Assembly (NCBI RefSeq): GCF_011762045.1 | Contig: NZ_JAASQS010000010.1 | Span: forward strand, 62,001-126,000 | Origin: Rhizomicrobium electricum | GTDB taxonomy: Bacteria > Pseudomonadota > Alphaproteobacteria > Micropepsales > Micropepsaceae | DNA length: 64,000 bases | Reading direction: 5' to 3' | Shown: in pieces, positions 16,455 to 24,291 of the stretch | Numbering within the stretch: position 1 is the stretch's first letter | Layout of the letters: each line of letters opens with the position of its first letter | Position numbers and translations under genes: made by a program | The notes under the pieces: generated by a model | Databases searched by the model: none | Seen by the model: only the letters and a program-made list of their open reading frames with translations | What the model was told of the DNA's origin: nothing

Positions 16455-19331
16455 TCACCGGCATTGATCCCCAGTTTGGGGGATCATCCAAGCAAATAGC
16501 GGGCGCAAATGCGCATAGGCACGCGTGAGCACATCATCATTCTGCCGGTCGAGCGAATACCGGGCGCGCTCCTTTTCGGTGAGCACGCGACCTATTCTGG
16601 CGATGCGGGCATTGCTGTCGTCGATCAGTGCCTGGCAGCGCGGAGCAATCGGCCAGACACGGGCCGTTCTGTCGGATGAGGCCGTAACTATGTGCCTTCC
16701 ATCCGGCGAGAACACGGCGGCGTTGACATCATCGCCATGACCCTTCAGCTCCAGAAGAAGTTTTCCGCTTGCCGCATCCCAAAGGCGCACCGTTCTGTCG
16801 CTTGACGCGGTGACGATGCGCGTACCGTCGCGTGAGAAGTTTGCCGAATAGATGAAATTCTCATGGCCCCGCAACACGGCAAGCTGCGTTCCGTTGGCAG
16901 CATCCCAAACGCGCGCCGTCGCATCGGTTGACGCGGTAACGATACGCTTTCCGTCAGGCGAGAACGCCGCAAAGGTCACAAAATTATCGTGACCGCGCAG
17001 CACCATGAGTTCCTTGCCGCTCATGGCATCGACCACGCGTGCGGTCTTGTCCCACAACGCGGTGACGATGCGCTTTCCGTTTGGCGAGAACGTTGCATAG
17101 TTTACGGCGCTGCCGTGACCGCTGAGCACCAGAAGCTGCTTGTCACTCGCGGCATCCCAAACACGTGCGGTTTCGTCAACCGACGCCGTGATGACCCGCA
17201 TGCCGTCCGGAGAGAAGACGGCGGATGCGATGGGGGCTTCGTGCCCCTTGAGCACTATAATTTCATTTCCGGTGCTCGCGTCCCAAATGCGCGCGGTCGT
17301 ATCCGCAGATGCGGTGACGATACGCATTCCGTCAGGAGAGAAGGTGGCGAAAGTAACAGGACCCTGGTGGCCTTTGAGTACCAAAATCTGCTTGCCGCTG
17401 ACCGCATCCCAAAGGCGGGCCGTCGCATCTTCCGACGCCGTAATGATACGCCTGCCGTCCAGCGAATATGCGGCGGACTGAACCGTGTTCTCATGTCCCT
17501 TGAGGACTAAGAGCTGATTTTGGCTCACCACATCCCACAGCCTCACCGTCTTGTCATCCGAGGCGCTCACCACGCGCGCGCCATTCGGGGAGAAGGCTGA
17601 GGAATTTACGGTTTCCGCATGACCACGCAGCACCAAAAGCTGTTCTCCGCTTGCCGCGTCCCAGATACGCACGGTCTTGTCCGGTGAGGCGGTCACGATG
17701 CGCCGGCCGTCGCGCGAAAAGGCGGCCGAGATCACGGAAGCCTCGTGACCGCTGAGCATCGAGAGTTGCTTACCGCTTGCGGCGTCCCAGATGCGCGCGG
17801 TCTTATCGCCAGATGCGGTGACGATTCGCCTGCCGTCCGGCGAGAACGCGGCGGAATGAATGGTGAAGCTATGCCCTCTTAGGACCGCTATCTGTCTGCC
17901 GGTCGCGGCGTCCCAGATGCGCGCTGTTTGGTCAACCGAGCCGGTGACGATCCGCGTACCGTCCGGCGAGAACGCGGCGGACAAGACCTTATCTGCATGA
18001 CCGCCAAGCAACAATAGCTGCTTGCCGTTTGCCGCATCCCAAACGCGTGCGGTCTTGTCCCAAGATGCGGTGACGATGCGTTTGCCGTCCGGCGAAAAAG
18101 CGGCAGATTTTACGCAGTCGGCATGACCGCCAAGCAAAACGATTTGGCTGCCGCTCGTCGCACTCCAAATGCGTGCCGAGTTATCGCACGACGCGGTGAC
18201 GATGCGCTTTCCGTCCGGCGAATAGGCGGCAGATTCGACTCCGCTTGTGTGCCCCCTGAGTGTCAGGAGGTCCCGGCCGTTGGCGATATTCCAAATACGC
18301 GCGGTATTGTCCCAAGATGCGGTAACGATGCGCGTACCGTCTGGAGAGTAGGCGACGGAGTTGATGCCGCTGGTATGATCAAGCTGCGCCGAAACCTCTT
18401 GCGCTTCGCTCCAGTTTCGTCTGAGCTTTGGGTCGCTATTCAGGTCGGAGATTTCACGTAACTCGATCCATGCCTGACTGAGTGCAGCAAGTGCATCCAT
18501 CGACAACGGCCGTGATGGCGAATCCAGCCGCTCCGGCAAAGCCTTAAGCGCGAGCAACATCGCCAGCCCGGCATCGCCCGATGCGGTAGCTGTCTGCGAT
18601 TCATGCGCCAGGAAACTCGACTGCGAAATCAGCGATGCGTTACGTGTCTTTTCAGACGTGATCGCGAACAAAACGGATAAAACCAATAGGCTCGCGAGCC
18701 CTAGGACCACACTGCCGGAAATCATCACGCGTTTTCTGAACTGCGCGCGCTGTGCCTCCAAATCGCGTTGCTTAAGCGCGTCATAGCCGATGCCCACCAA
18801 GCCTGCGATCAGCTTGAGCTTGGCGTTCTGTTTGCCGTCGGCACTGGGGCGCGCATCCGCGGCAATTGGTTCGGTACGTTCCGCCGAGAGATTGCCATCG
18901 GACCCGAGCTTGAATTTCAGCGCTGGTGGAAAACACTCGCGTGAAGCAGTTTGCGGATCGCCGGCCGCACTCGGTTCGCCATCGACGATGACGGCGAGAA
19001 TGCGGTTCTCCCGCCCCATGCGCTTAAAAGCCAGGATTTCCTCGTTCACCCAATGGCTTTGCGCTGCATGAGAGGAGCATATGACGACCAAATAGGCGGA
19101 ATCGTTCAGCGCATTGACGATCTGCGAATTGAGATCGGCGGAGGAAGGAAGCTCATCACGGTCGCGAAAAATTGGATAGAGACGCGCTGGAACCGGCCCG
19201 TCGCGTCCGTCCGTACCGACGAGGCGTTTGGGAATCCGATAGGATTCGAGGGCCTTGTGCAGCCACGCGCCCCACTCCTTATCCCTATGGCTATAACTGA
19301 TAAATGCGCGATATTTGTAGCCTTGCCCCAT
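16455..19331 (-). CDS. TIR domain - transmembrane helix - 14 WD40 repeats (copy 3)
   Basis: 958 residues. The TIR domain occupies about 6-120 (YRAFISYSHRD, IFRDRDELPSSADL), with SHWVNEEI and Glu98 aligning with the SARM1-type catalytic Glu. A linker (AKLKLIAGLVGIGYDALKQ) leads to one membrane helix at about 203-224, preceded by RAQFRKR, so the TIR is predicted inside. A conserved helical segment (SGDAGLAMLLALKALP) then leads into 14 WD40 blades. The blades are unusually alike at DNA level with a period near 126 bp, which suggests recent amplification or gene conversion. The ATG at 19331 has a GGAG site. It is the first gene of the minus-strand cluster, and 141 bp separate it from copy 2, so a second promoter is possible. 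Confidence 0.88.
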   Translation of the reverse strand: MGQGYKYRAFISYSHRDKEWGAWLHKALESYRIPKRLVGTDGRDGPVPARLYPIFRDRDELPSSADLNSQIVNALNDSAYLVVICSSHAAQSHWVNEEILAFKRMGRENRILAVIVDGEPSAAGDPQTASRECFPPALKFKLGSDGNLSAERTEPIAADARPSADGKQNAKLKLIAGLVGIGYDALKQRDLEAQRAQFRKRVMISGSVVLGLASLLVLSVLFAITSEKTRNASLISQSSFLAHESQTATASGDAGLAMLLALKALPERLDSPSRPLSMDALAALSQAWIELREISDLNSDPKLRRNWSEAQEVSAQLDHTSGINSVAYSPDGTRIVTASWDNTARIWNIANGRDLLTLRGHTSGVESAAYSPDGKRIVTASCDNSARIWSATSGSQIVLLGGHADCVKSAAFSPDGKRIVTASWDKTARVWDAANGKQLLLLGGHADKVLSAAFSPDGTRIVTGSVDQTARIWDAATGRQIAVLRGHSFTIHSAAFSPDGRRIVTASGDKTARIWDAASGKQLSMLSGHEASVISAAFSRDGRRIVTASPDKTVRIWDAASGEQLLVLRGHAETVNSSAFSPNGARVVSASDDKTVRLWDVVSQNQLLVLKGHENTVQSAAYSLDGRRIITASEDATARLWDAVSGKQILVLKGHQGPVTFATFSPDGMRIVTASADTTARIWDASTGNEIIVLKGHEAPIASAVFSPDGMRVITASVDETARVWDAASDKQLLVLSGHGSAVNYATFSPNGKRIVTALWDKTARVVDAMSGKELMVLRGHDNFVTFAAFSPDGKRIVTASTDATARVWDAANGTQLAVLRGHENFIYSANFSRDGTRIVTASSDRTVRLWDAASGKLLLELKGHGDDVNAAVFSPDGRHIVTASSDRTARVWPIAPRCQALIDDSNARIARIGRVLTEKERARYSLDRQNDDVLTRAYAHLRPLFAWMIPQTGDQCR

Positions 19332-19686
19332 ACGCTCCGCCCCCTCTCACGGCCTGCCCTGACACGGTGGACAGGTCATTCCCTCCGTACGCTAAGACGA
19401 TAGAATAGGACACGTAGGTCGTTGGGACATGCATCGACTGTGCGACACCTGGAACCAGGGAGCTTATAGGAATTTCCTTATCAACTGCGCACTAAGATCA
19501 TTTTAGCAATTTACCGGGGAACGCCTTGTGTCGGAAGGGCACTGTGCCCCCCGACCTTTTTTTGCAGGTAAGGCCAAATCTGTCCGAGCGACTATCTGGA
19601 GATCTGGCAGGACATGCGATCAATTAACTTTCGCACGCGATGTCGATACCGCTACGATTAGCCAAGCACGATTCTGGGAGGGTACA
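19332..19686. other. Divergent promoter region between TIR copy 3 and the amidase
   Basis: 355 bp without a gene. It must hold the promoter of the TIR cluster (minus strand) and that of the amidase (plus strand). The visible structure is the terminator-like hairpin at 19531-19563, reading toward the amidase. I see no confident -35/-10 pair. Confidence 0.5.
19531..19563 (+). terminator. Intrinsic-terminator-like hairpin in the amidase upstream region
   Basis: TCGG-aa-GGGCA-ctg-TGCCC-cc-CCGA forms a stem, and seven T residues (19557-19563) follow two bases later. It lies about 120 bp before the amidase start. It could therefore insulate that gene from readthrough or act as an attenuator in its leader. 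Confidence 0.5.
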
Positions 19687-20472
19687 ATGTGCAGATATGC
19701 AGCCGCCATTCTCGTGTGTCTTTTCGTCGGCAGTTTTGTAGGCTTTCGAGCTTATGCGGGCCAAAGTTTACATTGCGACCGTGTGCATGATGGTCGAAAG
19801 CTTATCCTTATTGATCCAGGTCATGGTGGTGTCGACAAGGGCGTCACGAACAAAAACGGCGTTGACGAAAAGACCCTCGCGCTCGTCGAAGCACAGACGC
19901 TTTCTGCGAGGCTGTTGCAGCGTGGTTATTCGGTTTGTCTAACGCGCAAATCGGATGAGCTGCTAGCTTTGAACGAGCGGCTGGAAATAGTGATACAGGC
20001 TCATCCCTCCTTGTTTATTTCGCTCCATGTCAACTACAGCGGTGATCCTTCCGTGAGCGGTGCTTCGGTGTATGTCTATACCAACAGCGAGAGCGGGAGC
20101 ATGCTCAAGGAGGAGAATATCGGCACATCAAACCCCGATGGTCGCTCCTCGGATGCTCCCAGCGGATTTGTTACGCCAACCGTCTCGCGCCACACCGCCA
20201 ATCTTTCCGGCTCGTTCGCCGAAAAGCTGACAGCAAGACTAGCTGACGTGACGAATATGCTTCCCAACGGTTCGATTCGGAGCGCCCGTCTGAGCGTGCT
20301 TACGACGCCGGAAATCCCATCTGTGCTTCTAGAAATGGGCTTTCTGTCCAATAATGCCGAGGCTGCTCGGTTGAAGTCCGCGTCCTGGCGAGCAGCTTTG
20401 ACCGATGCCATCGCTAACTCTGTTGATGACTACTTCCACGTGAAGCAAAATAGGGGTGGTAGATCGCAATAA
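19687..20472 (+). CDS. Secreted N-acetylmuramoyl-L-alanine amidase (Amidase_3)
   Basis: 261 residues. The signal peptide or anchor is at about 1-25 (YAAAILVCLFVGSFVGF). The zinc amidase fold shows His46 in LIDPGHGG, Glu61 in the following helix, His114 in FISLHVN and catalytic Glu216 in LLEMGFLSN, so all expected metal and catalytic residues are present. It would cleave the amide bond between MurNAc and the stem peptide in the periplasm. The ATG at 19687 has a strong GGGAGG site. It lacks AMIN or SPOR domains seen in division amidases. It is divergent to the TIR-WD40 cluster and inside the island, so it is accessory. Possible roles are an envelope effector of that cluster or wall remodelling during DNA transfer. 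Confidence 0.88.
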   Translation: MCRYAAAILVCLFVGSFVGFRAYAGQSLHCDRVHDGRKLILIDPGHGGVDKGVTNKNGVDEKTLALVEAQTLSARLLQRGYSVCLTRKSDELLALNERLEIVIQAHPSLFISLHVNYSGDPSVSGASVYVYTNSESGSMLKEENIGTSNPDGRSSDAPSGFVTPTVSRHTANLSGSFAEKLTARLADVTNMLPNGSIRSARLSVLTTPEIPSVLLEMGFLSNNAEAARLKSASWRAALTDAIANSVDDYFHVKQNRGGRSQ

Positions 20473-20527
20473 TTTTCGCGTCTTTGTTCGGTGCCGCACT
20501 ATTGCTGAATCAGTCACGCCCGCACGC

Positions 20528-20875
20528 TCAATTTCGCCCTCGCCCACTCGGCCCCGCCGGTTCCACTCCTCTTGCCACATCTTCTTCGTTGAATGCTCGT
20601 CCACCCCGCCGCCTCCAAAGAATAATCGTCTGCTCGCAATTTTCACTTTGACGGGTGAGTGCGAGTTCTAGGAATGCCCCGTAGAGCGCAGTCCGATCGT
20701 CCTTGGTGAGTTCGACAAGGCCGGATTTGACGACCAGCCCGCCGAGTTCGATCAAATGCCGAGTACGCTCGCGCCGTTTCACGACCCAATCTCGCGTATC
20801 AATTCTTGCCTGCTCCGCTTCGAGACGGCGCAAAGAGGCTATCGCTCGCTTGAGTGCTTTCCGGTTGGCTTGCAT
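20528..20875 (-). CDS. traD: TraD-like conjugal transfer protein
   Basis: 115 residues. The stretch RERTRHLIELGGLVVKSGLV followed by ELTKDDRTALYGAFLELA is characteristic of small TraD proteins of Ti-type mobilisation regions, which accompany the TraA relaxase and probably act in relaxosome assembly. The N-terminal 35 residues are basic and coiled-coil-like. The start at 20875 overlaps the end of the TraC-like gene by 77 bp in another frame. That is long for a real overlap, so translation may start later at a non-ATG codon. It diverges with its neighbour from traA. Confidence 0.72.
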   Translation of the reverse strand: MQANRKALKRAIASLRRLEAEQARIDTRDWVVKRRERTRHLIELGGLVVKSGLVELTKDDRTALYGAFLELALTRQSENCEQTIILWRRRGGRAFNEEDVARGVEPAGPSGRGRN

Positions 20876-21122
20876 CAGCGCTCTGAGCGGCTTTTGCCTT
20901 CCGAAAGAACTCTGCCCCCGCTTTCTTCCAGGTCTGCTTCTGTGCGGTTTCGGTGGATTGAACCGCCGCGATCAATGCACCGGCTAAAGTTTCGATGTCG
21001 ATCGCGTCGGCACCGGTCGCAACGATCAGATCGCCGAGCTGTTTGCGTTTGTTCTCTTTGAGAGCCTTGGTCTTTTCGGTGAGGGTTTTGAGCGCGGCGT
21101 CAAAATCACGAGGTTTGCGCAT
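20799..21122 (-). CDS. traC: TraC-like conjugal transfer protein
   Basis: 107 residues, Lys/Ala-rich, with KENKRKQLGDLIVATGADAI resembling the conserved core of TraC-type accessory proteins of Ti/Rhizobium mobilisation regions. The ATG at 21122 is preferred over 21137 because GGAG is 6 nt upstream. It is divergent from traA with a candidate oriT between them, the arrangement seen in Agrobacterium Ti-plasmid Dtr regions (traCD / oriT / traA). It probably contributes to relaxosome formation at oriT. The Ser/Ala-rich C-terminus overlaps the TraD-like gene. Confidence 0.65.
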   Translation of the reverse strand: MRKPRDFDAALKTLTEKTKALKENKRKQLGDLIVATGADAIDIETLAGALIAAVQSTETAQKQTWKKAGAEFFRKAKAAQSADASQPESTQASDSLFAPSRSGAGKN

Positions 21123-21213
21123 GGTGGGCTCCATCATTCCTTGCTGTCTGGATAATAACGTGAGCTCTTGCCGAACGCGCCATTGAGCGTGAGACAGTCT
21201 GGTACCAAGCGAT

Positions 21214-21255
21214 CCCTCACGGGATTTTTTCTCGTGAGGGCGCGCTTATACGTCG
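21214..21255. other. Candidate origin of transfer (oriT)
   Basis: CCCTCACG (21214-21221) and CGTGAGGG (21233-21240) form a perfect 8-bp inverted repeat with an 11-nt loop. It runs into AGGGCGCGCTTATACGTCG (21237-21255). The complement reads TATAAG-CGCGCCCT, close to the nick region of Ti/RSF1010 (MobQ) origins. The site lies between the divergent traC and traA genes, where Ti-type oriT is expected. Confidence 0.65.
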
Positions 21256-21290
21256 TGCCGACGTGCGCTTCGAAGCGTATCTGTGTGGCT

Positions 21291-24272
21291 ATGGCGATCT
21301 ACCACTTCTCGGCCAAGGTCATCAGTCGTGCCAACGGATCGAGCGCGCTGGCCTCGGCTGCCTATCGCTCCGCGGGGCGGCTCTATGATGAGCGCCTGGA
21401 TCGACATCACGATTTTACCGGCAAAAGCGGCGTGGTTCATTCCGAAGTATTGACGCCCGAGAATGTGCCGGATGAGTTCCACGATCGCGAGCAGCTCTGG
21501 AACGCCGTCGAAGCCTGCGAGAAGCGGCGCGATGCCCAGCTTGCCCGCGAGATTGAATTCGCCATTCCGCGCGAGCTCGATCAATCCCAAGGAATTGAAC
21601 TCGCGCGAGACTTTGTCCGGGACGAGTTCGTCTCGCGTGGCATGATCGCCGACCTCAATGTGCATTGGGATATCGGCGCGGACGGTCAGGCCAAGCCCCA
21701 CGCCCATGTCATGCTGACCATGAGGAGCGTCGACGAAACTGGATTCGGCGCCAAGGTGCGCGAATGGAACCGCAGCGAGCTTTTGGAGCATTGGCGGGAA
21801 GCCTGGGGCTCCCATGTCAATCAGCGGCTTCGGGAACTTGGAATCGAGGCGCGGATCGATCACCGCTCCTTTGAAGACCAAGGCATCGACCTTGAGCCCC
21901 AGCACAAGATCGGCCCGGCGGCCACGCGGATGGCCGGGGATGGGCTGCAATCGGAGCGGCTCGACGACCATCGCCAAATTGCCCGGGAAAACGGCGAGAA
22001 GATCATCGCCAGTCCGTCCATTGCCCTGGATGCCATTACCCATGGACAGGCAACCTTCACTCGGCGGGATTTGGCAATGTTTGCCCATCGCCATTCCGAC
22101 GGGCTGGAGCAGTTCAATGGCGTGATGGCGGCGGTGGAAGGCTCGCCGAAATTGGTCCGACTTGGGAGGGACGGCCACGGCGAAGATCGTTTCACCAGCC
22201 GGGATATGGTTCGGATCGAAGAGCGCCTTCACCGCTCGGCCGATCGTCTGGTCGGACGGGAACACCACGAAATCTCGGAATATGCCCGGGATCGGGCTTT
22301 GGCCGCGGCCGAAAAGAGGGGTTTGGTGCTGTCCGGGGAGCAGCGCCGGGCCCTACTCCATATTACGGACGGGCGAGACCTGGGCCTCGTCATCGGCTAC
22401 GCCGGAACTGGCAAATCGGCGATGTTGGGCGTGGCCAAAGAGGCGTGGGAGCATGCTGGGTTTGAGGTGCGCGGGATTGCACTTTCCGGTATTGCCGCCG
22501 AGAACCTGGAGGCCGGTTCCGGGATCGCCTCTCGCACCATTGCCAGTCTGGAGCACCAATGGGCGCAAGGCCGGGAGCTTTTGGACCGCAATCATGTGCT
22601 GGTGATCGATGAAGCCGGGATGGTTGGCTCACGGCAATTGGAGCGGGTTCTCTCAGAAGCCGAGCGCCGCGGCGCCAAAGTGGTTCTGGTTGGTGACCCC
22701 GAGCAGCTCCAGGCGATTGAAGCTGGCGCTGCCTTCCGGTCTCTCAGCGAGCGCCATCCCCATGTCGAGATCACCGAAATCCGCCGCCAGCGCGAGACCT
22801 GGCAGCGCGAAGCCACAAGGCATTTGGCGACCGGGCGGACCGACGAAGCGCTTCAGGCCTACCGCGACCGCGGCATGGTTCATGTCGAGCTGACACGCGA
22901 CGAGGCACGGGCCAAGCTCATCGAAAGCTGGGATCGAGACCGGCAAGCCTCTCCCGGCAAATCCCGCATCATACTCACCCACACCAATGAAGAAGTGCAA
23001 AGCCTCAACCAGTTGGCGCGGGAGAGGCTCCGGGAAGCCGGAAATCTAGGTGAAGATGTCGCCATTACGGTCGAGCGTGGGAAGCGAGACTTTGCGGCTG
23101 GCGACCGGGTGATGATGCTCAAGAATGAGCGCAGCCTTGGCATCAAGAACGGCACCCTTGCCACCGTCGAACGGGTCACCTCCTCCCATATGGACATCCG
23201 TTTGCATGACGGGCGGCAGGTCGGGTTCGACTTCAAAGACTATAACCAGCTCGATCACGGCTATGCCGCCACCATCCACAAGGCCCAAGGCGTCACGGTG
23301 GACCAGGTGCATGTGCTGGCAACACCGGGTTTGGATCGTCACGCTTCTTACGTGGCGCTGTCTCGTCATCGCGAGCGGGTGGACCTGCATTTGGGCCGTG
23401 ACGACTTCACCGACGACGACAAACTTGCTCGCGTTCTGTCGCGCGAGCGGGCCAAGGATATGGCGAGCGACTACGGCAGGGATGCGCGAGCCCAAGTTCG
23501 CGAAACGGACCGCGGCCAGTCGCGTGACATCTCCACCGCGGATCAGCACCGCCATCAGGTAACGCCGGAACAAAATCGGACGCGCGATGCCGGACAGCAG
23601 ACCGCCGAGACTAAGCGCGGATTGTTCGTGACCTTCCGGCCGCCAATGCCGCCGCCGGATCGGGGAATAGACTCGCATCGTGCCCCAGAACGCACGGCGG
23701 TTCCCAAAACGTTGGTCGGTGCGCCCGAACGGGCCGCCGAGCGAGATGCCGCCATTGGCCAATATGGCCGCGCGCGGACCGATATTGACCGCATGAGTGC
23801 GCGGCAACTGCCGGTGCTGCCGGAACAGGAACGCGCTCTCGAAAAAGCGCGAAGACGCCTCGACGAGGTGCGACCCAAACTGGCGGCCGATCTGGAAAGT
23901 GCGATCGCTCACGATCCCACGCTGCTTTCCGATGCCGCCAAAGGGCAGACAAACCGGATCATCCGGGCTCTTCAAGCCGAGGTCGAAATCCGCACCAATC
24001 CGGCGCTGCGCGCCGACCGGTTTGTCGCCGAATGGCAAGGGCTCTCGAAGGCGCACGATCGGCTAGAGCGGGCTTACGATTTTGAGGGTGCCAAGGCAGT
24101 ACGCGCCAACATGGCCGGGATGGCGAAATCCCTGGAGCGCGACCCGCAAGTCGAATCGATCCTGCGCAATCGAAAAATCGAATTGGGTCTTGGGGCACGG
24201 GAAGGACCGAGTATCGGCGCCGAGCTGATGGACCAGTTAGGCCGGGGCCGAAATCGGGGGCTTGGCTTGTGA
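21291..24272 (+). CDS. traA: Ti-type conjugative relaxase-helicase TraA
   Basis: 993 residues. The N-terminal MobA/MobL relaxase has Tyr25 (SAAYRSAG) as the likely nucleophile and the metal motif His125-x-Asp127 plus Pro-His137-x-His139 (KPHAHVML). It is followed by a RecD/TrwC-like helicase with Walker A GYAGTGKS (about 369-376), VIDEAGMVGS, VLVGDPEQLQAI, YAATIHKAQG and YVALSRHRERV. The C-terminal part is charged and probably contacts the coupling machinery. The ATG at 21291 starts exactly at the conserved MAIYHFSAK; upstream codons show no similarity. It would nick at oriT and unwind DNA for transfer. The length is near that of plasmid TraA proteins, so it looks intact. No mating-pair genes are nearby. 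Confidence 0.93.
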   Translation: MAIYHFSAKVISRANGSSALASAAYRSAGRLYDERLDRHHDFTGKSGVVHSEVLTPENVPDEFHDREQLWNAVEACEKRRDAQLAREIEFAIPRELDQSQGIELARDFVRDEFVSRGMIADLNVHWDIGADGQAKPHAHVMLTMRSVDETGFGAKVREWNRSELLEHWREAWGSHVNQRLRELGIEARIDHRSFEDQGIDLEPQHKIGPAATRMAGDGLQSERLDDHRQIARENGEKIIASPSIALDAITHGQATFTRRDLAMFAHRHSDGLEQFNGVMAAVEGSPKLVRLGRDGHGEDRFTSRDMVRIEERLHRSADRLVGREHHEISEYARDRALAAAEKRGLVLSGEQRRALLHITDGRDLGLVIGYAGTGKSAMLGVAKEAWEHAGFEVRGIALSGIAAENLEAGSGIASRTIASLEHQWAQGRELLDRNHVLVIDEAGMVGSRQLERVLSEAERRGAKVVLVGDPEQLQAIEAGAAFRSLSERHPHVEITEIRRQRETWQREATRHLATGRTDEALQAYRDRGMVHVELTRDEARAKLIESWDRDRQASPGKSRIILTHTNEEVQSLNQLARERLREAGNLGEDVAITVERGKRDFAAGDRVMMLKNERSLGIKNGTLATVERVTSSHMDIRLHDGRQVGFDFKDYNQLDHGYAATIHKAQGVTVDQVHVLATPGLDRHASYVALSRHRERVDLHLGRDDFTDDDKLARVLSRERAKDMASDYGRDARAQVRETDRGQSRDISTADQHRHQVTPEQNRTRDAGQQTAETKRGLFVTFRPPMPPPDRGIDSHRAPERTAVPKTLVGAPERAAERDAAIGQYGRARTDIDRMSARQLPVLPEQERALEKARRRLDEVRPKLAADLESAIAHDPTLLSDAAKGQTNRIIRALQAEVEIRTNPALRADRFVAEWQGLSKAHDRLERAYDFEGAKAVRANMAGMAKSLERDPQVESILRNRKIELGLGAREGPSIGAELMDQLGRGRNRGLGL

Positions 24273-24291
24273 ACATGATCTGGAGATGACC

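Noticed and set aside
16525-18461. Tandem ~126-bp DNA repeats read as a satellite or CRISPR-like array
   Set aside because: The period equals 42 codons and every unit encodes a WD40 blade in frame, so the repetition is explained by the protein.
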